A DNA stretch of 18,155 bases from Candidatus Neomicrothrix sp. UBA814 (lineage in GTDB: Bacteria; Actinomycetota; Acidimicrobiia; Acidimicrobiales; Poriferisodalaceae): the NCBI GenBank assembly GCA_002296525.1, contig DBIA01000014.1, positions 35,603 through 53,757 on the forward strand, given 5' to 3'. Numbering within the stretch: position 1 is the stretch's first letter; each line of letters starts with the position of its first letter. The position numbers and the translations under genes are program-made. The notes beneath the pieces were generated by a model. The model was not told the DNA's origin and searched no databases. It saw only the letters and a list, made by a program, of their open reading frames with translations. Positions 6,515-12,605 of this stretch are shown in pieces.

Positions 6515-8011
6515 TTAAGTATCCAAGGACCCGTTTATTTTTAGTTCGTCCAAGAGATCTTGGCGGTGTCGAAAACGTTGTACTTTGCCGTTGCTTGTAA
6601 GGGCCAACTCGGCATTACTTCGCAGATACTTAGGCAGTTTGTAGTTCGCCAACCGTTCTCGACAGTGGTTCATGATCTGTTCGAAATCGAGTTGCTGACC
6701 AGTTGCTGGTACAACAACAGCTGCCACTACTTGTCCCAAATCCTCGTCTGGAAACGAAAAAGCTGCAGCATCAGCAACCGAAGAGTGGGCCCTCAAGACA
6801 TCTTCGACTTCAGCAGGGGTCACATTGAAGCCACCGGTAATGATGAGTTCATCCTTCCTACCGGTGATTCGTATTGAATCATTAAGATCTGAATCCACCA
6901 GATCTCCCGAATAAACCCAACCTGACCGAATTTTCTCTGCGGTGGCGGCCGGGTCGCGAAAATATTCGAGCATCTGATTGAAACCGCGGCTTATCAGCTC
7001 ACCATCGGGGGTTATCTGGACTTCAATACCCGGACAAGGCTTGCCGTCTATCAGAATGGATGTCGCCTCAGACATTCCGAATATCTGTTGCTGCTGACAC
7101 CCGAGTTCTAGCCAAGAAGCTGAGAGTCCTTGGGGAGGAACGGCGCCTGCCATGATTCCCGTTCGAAGCGTCGAGACCTTTTCAGGTGCGAACTCAGCAT
7201 GTTGAAGCAACCGCATCCACATAGTGGGAGTGCCGAGGAAGTCCGTTACCCCATGCTCTTGGATACGAGCCAGAGCATCCCCTGCTTCGAACACGGTCTG
7301 ATTGATCACCGTGGCACCTGAAACAAATGCTTCCATCAAGCAATTCAAGGTGCCAAAAGCGTTGAACATCGGAACGGACGCAAGAATGCGATCATCTGTA
7401 GTCAGGCCCTTCAGCCCGGCAGTCACAATTGCCGAGTTGGCGTAAGAGCGATGCGAATGCAAACAGCCTTTCGGTCTTCCTGTTGTGCCCGAGGTGTATA
7501 CGAGGATGGCTGGATCATCGGCCCGTACTTCTGGGAAATCGGTAATTGTGCGAGGCTCGGTAGGTTGAATCAGCTGATGAGAATCAACAACCAGCTCTAA
7601 TTCGGGCAATTGTGGTTTAAGCGCATGAATAGTTTCCAAAGGAGAACTCGCCAATAACGTGCTGTCTGCTACGGCAAAACGTGAACCACTGTGTTTAAGA
7701 ACCGCCTGCCACTCTGTTGGCGTAAGCCTCGTATTCAGAGCTACACAGATGGCTCCAGATTTAAAAATGCCGTATTGAGCAGCAGCGAAGGCGGCACTGT
7801 TGCCCGCTACCAAAGCCACCCGATCAGTTGGCTTGACTCCCAAACTGATGAGTCTTGCTGCGACATTATGGGCAGCTTGCCGCAGCTCGTCGTAGCTCCA
7901 ATCCCGTTCGTCCTCCACGAAAGCGGTTTCACCAGGAGACGCTTCTAGGAGGTCAACAAACGTTATTGGTACAGGTTCATAACCAGCACTTAAATCATTC
8001 GGGGTAAGCAT
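6515..8011 (-). CDS. AMP-dependent acyl-CoA synthetase/ligase
   Basis: A 498-aa adenylate-forming enzyme of ANL type. The core motifs are in order: P-loop YTSGTTGRPKG at residues 172-182, GMSEAT at 312-317, YSGDL at 367-371, GRKDELIITGGFNV at 384-397 followed by PAEVE, and the C-terminal catalytic Lys476 in NGK. It activates a carboxylic acid to acyl-AMP and then to the CoA thioester. The acyl chain cannot be read from sequence. The first codon lies 12 nt after the stop of the acyl-CoA dehydrogenase gene, so the two are almost certainly co-transcribed and probably act in sequence on the same acid. The ribosome site is weak, suggesting translational coupling. Confidence 0.95.
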   Translation of the reverse strand: MLTPNDLSAGYEPVPITFVDLLEASPGETAFVEDERDWSYDELRQAAHNVAARLISLGVKPTDRVALVAGNSAAFAAAQYGIFKSGAICVALNTRLTPTEWQAVLKHSGSRFAVADSTLLASSPLETIHALKPQLPELELVVDSHQLIQPTEPRTITDFPEVRADDPAILVYTSGTTGRPKGCLHSHRSYANSAIVTAGLKGLTTDDRILASVPMFNAFGTLNCLMEAFVSGATVINQTVFEAGDALARIQEHGVTDFLGTPTMWMRLLQHAEFAPEKVSTLRTGIMAGAVPPQGLSASWLELGCQQQQIFGMSEATSILIDGKPCPGIEVQITPDGELISRGFNQMLEYFRDPAATAEKIRSGWVYSGDLVDSDLNDSIRITGRKDELIITGGFNVTPAEVEDVLRAHSSVADAAAFSFPDEDLGQVVAAVVVPATGQQLDFEQIMNHCRERLANYKLPKYLRSNAELALTSNGKVQRFRHRQDLLDELKINGSLDT

Positions 8012-8023
8012 CTAGCACCAGAT

Positions 8024-9172
8024 TTAGCGCCGGCCTACCAAAGACCGAGCAATTACGAGTCGTTGGATGTTTGTGGTCCCGTCTGCCACCAGAGCCAGTC
8101 GAGCGTCTCTCATCCGGCGCTCCAAACTATGCGGAACCAAATACCCTCGGCCACCGAGTAACTCGTGACAGGCTGACGTGACTTCTACAACCATTTCTCC
8201 TGCCATCTTCTTGCACATGGCTCCGAGTTCGATATAACGAGATCCTAAATCGATCGCTGCCGCTGCTCTATAGGTGAGGCTTCTAACAGCCTCAATTTTG
8301 CATGCTAAATCTGCGAGCTGAAATTGCACTGCTTGAAAGTCAGCGATTGCGCGACCGAATTGTTCACGCTCTTTTAGAAATTCAATTATTTCCTCTAAAG
8401 CCGCCTCAGCGATACCGACAGCAATCCCGCCCCAAACAACTCGAGCGAAGTTGACGGCGTCAAGTGCCATTCGCATTCCACTTCCGATTTCGCCCAATCT
8501 GTGGCCGTCGTCAACAGTTAAATCTTCGAAGTGAAGATCACCGACTGGCAATGAGCGAGCCCCGAGAGTCTCTGAGGCTTGACCTACATGTAGGCCTGCC
8601 ATGTCTCTTTCCAAAACAAAAGTAGAGATACCTCCGGCTTCCCCGTTTTCCAGCTGAGTAACCACCGACGTGACAAACAAGTCAGCGACTGGTGAATTAG
8701 AAAGGAGCCACTTTTGACCGTTCAATTTCCATTGATCACCAGCCAACGAGACCGCAGTTGACTTCATGGAACCAGCATCTGAGCCAGCGTCGGGCTCGGT
8801 GATTACGTATGCCCCGATAAGAGATCCGTCTACCAATCGCGGTACCCAACGTTCTTTTTGTTCGCTTGTTCCGTGTAGCCAGATGGAGCGCAGTGTGTTG
8901 TTCTGCAACAGCAACGCAAAAGGAACTCCGAGGTCGCCGCGAACAAGGCGTTCAAATATTTGAACCGAAGCGACATAGGAAAGATCTGCGCCACCATTGT
9001 CTGAAGGCAACAGCATCGCAGCAAGGCCACGCTGACATAGCTGTTCAAATACTTCGGGAGGAAAATGAGCTTCTTCGTCCCACTGTTGGGCGTTAGGCGC
9101 AAGGACCTGTTGGGCGAACTCATCGGCCCAATCGATTAACTCAATCTCGTTTGGCTGTAGTTGTGGAATCAT
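8024..9172 (-). CDS. Acyl-CoA dehydrogenase
   Basis: A 382-aa FAD flavoprotein of the acyl-CoA dehydrogenase family, catalysing alpha,beta-desaturation of an acyl-CoA. It shows the signature ITEPDAGSDAGSMKSTA (from residue 124), the C-terminal helical bundle with FGRAIADFQAVQFQLADL, and a GGRGYL block. At the end, where medium-chain enzymes have YEGT with the catalytic Glu, this protein has ADGT with Asp364. The base may sit elsewhere, as in long-chain and isovaleryl types, or be Asp. The ATG at 9172 is preferred over 9196: it forms an ATGA overlap with the stop of the upstream gene and has GAGG about 8 nt before it. Operon with the acyl-CoA ligase. Confidence 0.94.
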   Translation of the reverse strand: MIPQLQPNEIELIDWADEFAQQVLAPNAQQWDEEAHFPPEVFEQLCQRGLAAMLLPSDNGGADLSYVASVQIFERLVRGDLGVPFALLLQNNTLRSIWLHGTSEQKERWVPRLVDGSLIGAYVITEPDAGSDAGSMKSTAVSLAGDQWKLNGQKWLLSNSPVADLFVTSVVTQLENGEAGGISTFVLERDMAGLHVGQASETLGARSLPVGDLHFEDLTVDDGHRLGEIGSGMRMALDAVNFARVVWGGIAVGIAEAALEEIIEFLKEREQFGRAIADFQAVQFQLADLACKIEAVRSLTYRAAAAIDLGSRYIELGAMCKKMAGEMVVEVTSACHELLGGRGYLVPHSLERRMRDARLALVADGTTNIQRLVIARSLVGRR

Positions 9173-9576
9173 TCTGACCTCGAAATATGACCCCATTCAG
9201 AAGGTGCGCTATAGGTGAGGCCGATCAGAGTTAGCTTAGGCTCTCCCGCGACTTGCTCGCCGAGCGACGTAGGATCGGAAGCACTCATGATGTGGGGCGA
9301 GATCTCCAGCGTGCCGCTGAAGGGCGGAACCCCAGGGTTTTCGACCGGTACGTAGCTGTTCGCTAGGTCCGTCCAGTCACCCGGAAGTGGCTTGGTCGTG
9401 CTCGTCGGTTCGACCGAGGGTTCCGGTTGAGCGGTGGGCGTCGGTTCGGTCGTGGGCGTCGTGGTCGGTTCTTCGGTGTTCATCTCGAGTTGAAGCTCGG
9501 CGACCCGGTCTGAATCCGTGTTCGAGCAGCCGTTGGCGAGGACCACCACAAGCAGGGCAGTGGTCAGTGCCCTCAC
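9169..9576 (-). CDS. Lipoprotein with Thr/Pro-rich linker, function unknown
   Basis: Read from the GTG at 9576, this gives 135 aa beginning MRALTTALLVVVLANGC, a near-ideal lipoprotein signal with Cys at residue 17. An upstream GTG at 9651 would add a charged 25-residue leader and is less likely. After the Cys comes an acidic stretch, then a Thr/Pro/Glu linker (about residues 32-65), then a short C-terminal part containing FSGTLEISPHIMSASDP. No family is recognised. The gene is visibly richer in G and C than its neighbours, and its last residues (WGHISRSE) read through into the start region of the acyl-CoA dehydrogenase. This suggests a 3'-truncated gene fused to the operon front, or recent transfer. 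Confidence 0.6.
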   Translation of the reverse strand: MRALTTALLVVVLANGCSNTDSDRVAELQLEMNTEEPTTTPTTEPTPTAQPEPSVEPTSTTKPLPGDWTDLANSYVPVENPGVPPFSGTLEISPHIMSASDPTSLGEQVAGEPKLTLIGLTYSAPSEWGHISRSE

Positions 9577-9656
9577 TGAGCGGTCTCGGCGGTGAAGCGT
9601 TGTGGCCCTAGCGTAGTAAATCCACCGTTGCGTTCTGGCAGTTTCTCTCACTCAGA

Positions 9657-9677
9657 AAATAAGAATCATTCTTATTT
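9657..9677. promoter_or_regulatory. Fur/Zur-like operator palindrome
   Basis: A perfect 10-1-10 inverted repeat, AAATAAGAAT-c-ATTCTTATTT. Symmetry, AT-rich arms and the AATCATT core match the general form of Fur-superfamily (Fur, Zur, Mur) boxes. It lies 37 nt before the FAD oxidoreductase ATG and just upstream of the divergent lipoprotein gene. A related site (16 of 21 positions identical) is at 14571-14591. The exact regulator cannot be named. Confidence 0.65.
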
Positions 9678-9714
9678 CCAATAGGCTAAGGCATTCCGTT
9701 ACCGCCAAGTCGTC

Positions 9715-10857
9715 ATGGAGAGCATGGTGAAAAATTCTGTTTCGAAGACATCACTACACGATGTGGTTATCGTCGGCGCTGGTGCCGCAGGAGTGGGCGT
9801 TGGAGCAACACTCCGTCACGCAGGAATCGAGAACTTCCTAATACTCGACCGGTCAACAGTCGGCGCATCTTTTCGATCGTGGCCGCGAGAGACACGTTTT
9901 ATAACGCCTTCCTTCCCAACTAACTCAATTGGCATGCTCGACCTTAACGCTGTAGCTCTTGGAACCTCGCCAGCGGTGTCACTTCGAGCAGAACACCCTA
10001 CGGGCCGCAGTTACGCCGAGTACCTAGAGCTTGTGGCCTCCCATTTCAAATTGCCTATCTCGACCAACACAGACGTGATCAACATAGAGAAGGTCGACGG
10101 TGAATTCCATATCGAAATCGACGAAGGAATCGTACGGTCCAAGCACCTGATTTGGGCGGCCGGGGAGTTTCAATACCCCACAACCGAAGGAATACCTGGA
10201 CTCGAACACTGCAGCCACACAGCGACCATTGACCGGTACGAAGAACTTGAAGGGGAAAACTTCATAGTTATTGGTGGCTACGAAAGTGGCATCGACGCGG
10301 CCTACCACCTAGCTGAACGGGGAAAACACGTACAGCTATTCGACAGCGGCTGCCCTTGGCAGAGCAAGACATCTGACCCCAGCGTTGCGCTTTCCACGTA
10401 CTCAATGGAGCGAATGAAAGCGCCACATTTTGTCGACCGAGTAGAGCTCCAGCCATATACACGCATTGCAGCGGTACTAAGGAAAGACAAAAGCTACATA
10501 GTCTCCACGCTCGACGGCATCCAGTACAGCACTAACTCTCCGCCACTCTTCGCCGGCGGCTTCGATGGAAGCCACAAGCTAATCGAGGACCTGTTCGAAA
10601 AACGCGACGACGGGTTTCCGTTGCTCAGCGAAAAAGATGAATCGACTGCAACATCTGGCCTCTTCCTATGCGGACCGGCGGTACGGCACGGCAACCAGTC
10701 ATTCTGTTTCATCTACAAGTATCGACAACGCTTTGCAGTGGTCGCTAAAGCAATCGCAGACGAGCTTGATCTCCCAGCAGAAAATCTTGAGGTCTACCGA
10801 ATGTGGGGAATGTACCTCGACGACCTTAGCTGTTGCGGCCAAGAATGCGTTTGCTAA
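9715..10857 (+). CDS. FAD/NAD(P)-dependent oxidoreductase with Cys-rich C-terminus
   Basis: A 380-aa two-dinucleotide-fold flavoprotein. The FAD-binding GAGAAG lies at residues 21-26 after the strand DVVIVG, and a second Rossmann motif GGYESG at 187-192 would bind NAD(P)H. RFITPSFPTN (61-70) and FCFIYKYRQRFAVVAKAIA resemble the flavin monooxygenase/YpdA-like class. The tail DDLSCCGQECVC puts four Cys at 373, 374, 378 and 380, a possible metal or redox site. The ATG at 9715 or 9724 could be used. The palindrome at 9657 suggests metal-responsive control. The stop overlaps the ATG of a 70-aa membrane protein (TAATG), so the two may work together. The substrate is not evident. Confidence 0.88.
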   Translation: MESMVKNSVSKTSLHDVVIVGAGAAGVGVGATLRHAGIENFLILDRSTVGASFRSWPRETRFITPSFPTNSIGMLDLNAVALGTSPAVSLRAEHPTGRSYAEYLELVASHFKLPISTNTDVINIEKVDGEFHIEIDEGIVRSKHLIWAAGEFQYPTTEGIPGLEHCSHTATIDRYEELEGENFIVIGGYESGIDAAYHLAERGKHVQLFDSGCPWQSKTSDPSVALSTYSMERMKAPHFVDRVELQPYTRIAAVLRKDKSYIVSTLDGIQYSTNSPPLFAGGFDGSHKLIEDLFEKRDDGFPLLSEKDESTATSGLFLCGPAVRHGNQSFCFIYKYRQRFAVVAKAIADELDLPAENLEVYRMWGMYLDDLSCCGQECVC

Positions 10858-11069
10858 TGAAGACTTCAGCGCCCTCTAAGGCCAACCAACCGGACAGCGC
10901 TATCACTAGAACGCGTCGCCCTGAGTGGATCGGACAGACGCTAGCCAGCATCTGCTGGGCTCTCAGCCTGTTTTTCTATGGCCTCAACTCTGTTGGAGAT
11001 TGGCTCCAGCTTGCGGCCGCAAGTTCTTGGCTGATGGCAAACCTGTTAGTGCTCCGCGGTATCAAATAA
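10857..11069 (+). CDS. Small membrane protein coupled to the FAD oxidoreductase
   Basis: A 70-aa ORF starting at an ATG that overlaps the oxidoreductase stop (TAATG), indicating coupled translation. The first ~27 residues are polar and basic (TRTRRPEWIG), followed by two hydrophobic helices: WIGQTLASICWALSLFFYG and LQLAAASSWLMANLLVL, ending RGIK. This fits a two-helix inner-membrane protein. No family is recognised. It may anchor the flavoprotein to the membrane or pass electrons or substrate with it; that is inferred from gene order only. Confidence 0.65.
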   Translation: MKTSAPSKANQPDSAITRTRRPEWIGQTLASICWALSLFFYGLNSVGDWLQLAAASSWLMANLLVLRGIK

Positions 11070-11167
11070 TCGACGGTGTCCTCCTGTTGTTTCCCATGCC
11101 TGTCATATGGACAATCTCCCTCGTGGTATTTCATAAGTTCCCGAGGTTTTTGTTCACTCTCGGAGCG

Positions 11168-11273
11168 GGTTCTGAAGCGCCCACAGCGAGACCGCAAAAC
11201 CCAACTTCTTGAGCTCCATGATCGCTCGCCTGGATGCGGTCTAGCAAGCTTCTTTCTGTACTGAGCTAGGCGC
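11168..11273 (+). repeat. M1 repeat copy D (degenerate core)
   Basis: The core is GGTTCTGAAGCGCCCAC, with two changes from the other copies. CGCAAAACCC follows, then CATGATCGCTCGCCTGGATG, CTAGCAAGC and the tail GTACTGAGCTAGGCGC, identical to copy A. It lies 152 nt before the rhodopsin ATG. The rest of the 11070-11425 gap holds no ORF I can support. Confidence 0.75.
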
Positions 11274-11382
11274 CTCACTGATCTCGTGTCCGTGTTGATA
11301 GACAGAAAAAGTGTGTGGGGAAGTAGGGGTAAACCGCCGTTACCGTGTCTTCGTGGCGATACTCGTAATTCGTCAACAAATG

Positions 11383-11395
11383 CCTTAAAGTAAGG
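11383..11395. promoter_or_regulatory. Inverted repeat in the rhodopsin leader
   Basis: CCTTA-aag-TAAGG, flanked by partly symmetric bases, ends about 30 nt before the rhodopsin ATG. It could be an operator or a leader hairpin. No -10/-35 pair is convincing. A ribosome site AAGGA lies about 6 nt before the ATG. Confidence 0.35.
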
Positions 11396-11425
11396 TATCT
11401 AAATGACTCTTGTTAAGGATTCTGA

Positions 11426-12139
11426 ATGAACCCAATCGATCTATTGAGCCCTGATCAATACACCCTTGTGTACAACGTGCTGTCGTTTGGCACTGCGGTG
11501 ATGTTCGGAGCCTTCGTTTACTTCCTAACCCAGATGAAAGCAGTTAAGGATCAGTATCGGTCTGCAGTGTCGGTGTCTGCGGTAGTTGTAGGCATTGCTG
11601 GCTATCACTACTACCGAATCTGGTCTGACTTTGGCGAAATGAAAATGAACGAAGGGTACCGGTATGCCGACTGGCTAATAACAGTGCCCCTTCTTATCAT
11701 TGAGCTTCTCATCGTTCTTGGTGTCAGTTCGGAACTTCGCAAGAAGCTAATGGCGAGTCTGATCCCCGCAACAGTTTTGATGATCGGGCTTGGCTACCCG
11801 GGCGAAATAGCAGAGAGCTCTGGAACCAAATGGTTGTTCTGGGTCTTGGCAATGATTCCTTTCGCCTACATTTTGTGGACACTTTATGGTCAACTCCAGG
11901 CGGCCTCGAAGCGGGAAACTCCAGCCGTTGCGAAAGCGATTAAAAACGCTACTGTCGTATTGCTTGCGACATGGATGGTTTATCCCATTGCCTACCTTTT
12001 CCCAGTGTTTGATGCGGACTCGGGAACTCTTGAAACCTTGCGTCAGGTTGGGTACACCTTTGCAGACATCACTGCCAAAGGTCTGTATGGCTTGATGGTG
12101 ATCGGCATTGCTAAGGCTAGATCGACTGAGAACGCTTAG
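11426..12139 (+). CDS. Microbial rhodopsin, predicted light-driven proton pump
   Basis: A 237-aa seven-helix retinal protein. Helix C carries the pump triad Asp82, Thr86, Glu93 in ADWLITVPLLIIE, matching the DTE pattern of proteorhodopsin-like H+ pumps. His61 in helix B (GIAGYHYYRIW) is at the position that pairs with the proton acceptor. The retinal Lys218 and Asp214 lie in DITAK of helix G. Leu90, eight residues after the acceptor, predicts green absorption. LGYPGE (122-127) and IPFAYIL (144-150) place it near the xanthorhodopsin/actinorhodopsin group. Where antenna-binding members have Gly in helix E, I align Trp139, so a carotenoid antenna seems unlikely. No retinal or carotenoid genes lie nearby. 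It is the only intact gene between M1 copies D and E. Confidence 0.97.
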   Translation: MNPIDLLSPDQYTLVYNVLSFGTAVMFGAFVYFLTQMKAVKDQYRSAVSVSAVVVGIAGYHYYRIWSDFGEMKMNEGYRYADWLITVPLLIIELLIVLGVSSELRKKLMASLIPATVLMIGLGYPGEIAESSGTKWLFWVLAMIPFAYILWTLYGQLQAASKRETPAVAKAIKNATVVLLATWMVYPIAYLFPVFDADSGTLETLRQVGYTFADITAKGLYGLMVIGIAKARSTENA

Positions 12140-12181
12140 GTCTAGCTGTTATCTGCTTCCTGACCGGTCGCTGGTCAAAGC

Positions 12182-12240
12182 AACACAGTACCGGCGACGG
12201 ATCCGAGCGCTGCCCTACGCTTGGGATCCGTCGCTGTGTT
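12182..12240. terminator. Long hairpin downstream of the rhodopsin
   Basis: An inverted repeat with a perfect 11-bp arm pair (GCGACGGATCC at 12194-12204 and GGATCCGTCGC at 12224-12234) and outer AACACA/TGTGTT arms. No T-run follows. It may end rhodopsin transcription or protect the 3' end of the mRNA. Confidence 0.55.
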
Positions 12241-12251
12241 CTTCGGTTGCG

Positions 12252-12320
12252 TCAAGCGCCCTGCTTGGTGCTTCGCCGGAGGTAAATGGCTGCGGTATTG
12301 GTTTCCATACTTATAGACAT
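12252..12320 (-). pseudogene. Serine recombinase, second truncated N-terminus
   Basis: A 22-aa minus-strand relic, MSISMETNTAAIYLRRST and then KQGA-stop. It is nearly identical to the start of the relic at 765-935 and keeps the same GGGAG ribosome site before the ATG at 12320. Coding similarity stops abruptly just after the catalytic-Ser motif, marking a deletion or recombination breakpoint next to the rhodopsin segment. Confidence 0.7.
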
Positions 12321-12440
12321 GGACGATGCTCCCTGGTTTCTTTCAAGAAGCTGGGAGGATTTTTATTTGCGGTCTCGTTTCGAGTCCTGTAGCGCCCAGA
12401 CCGACAAATGTGACGGCTCCAACTGGGGTCATGATCGCTC
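12267..12440. repeat. Long repeat, partner of 882-1057
   Basis: Second copy of the block that joins the recombinase 5' end to the M1 core. It contains the recombinase start, its leader, a short AT-rich spacer and M1 copy E. Confidence 0.8.
12381..12440 (+). repeat. M1 repeat copy E (3'-truncated)
   Basis: It starts CGAGTCCTGTAGCGCCCA, then ACCGACAAATGTGACGG and a hairpin GGCTCC-aact-GGGGTC, ending at CATGATCGCTC. The AGCAAGC half of the conserved stem is missing, so the copy is cut or strongly diverged after about 12440. Confidence 0.75.
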
Positions 12441-12465
12441 CCTGGGGCGTACTGGCGGACAAACT

Positions 12466-12570
12466 TGGCCGGACGCGTTTCTTGCTATCGGTGACCACGT
12501 CACAGTGGCAGGCCTCACTGTCGAACTGGTCCGGTCGGGCGAATATGACCACGTTCCTATCAGTAGGTGA
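12466..12570 (+). pseudogene. Possible C-terminal relic of a secreted protein
   Basis: A short open stretch ending at TGA (12568-12570) reads DAFLAIGDHVTVAGLTVELV, then a few residues to a stop. It looks like the last beta-rich segment of an extracellular enzyme. The next frame just upstream holds GVLADKLGRTRFLLS, similar to MFS motif A, but it overlaps the M1 repeat and may be chance. No start or ribosome site is present. The rest of the 12140-12605 gap holds the hairpin, the recombinase relic and M1. Confidence 0.3.
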
Positions 12571-12605
12571 CCGGTGCCCCCATGCTTGCCATATAGTCGA
12601 GTCCC

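Noticed and set aside
12431..12514. MFS transporter motif A (GVLADKLGRTRF)
   Set aside because: The frame begins inside M1 copy E and nothing else of a 12-helix transporter is present; probably coincidence or an unplaceable fragment.
12582..12595. ATGCTTGCCATATAG-like stretch matching the start region of the ABM-like gene near 1775-1790, as if a third paralogue relic
   Set aside because: The match is only about 13 nt and reading frames diverge at once; a match of this length is expected by chance in a window of this size.
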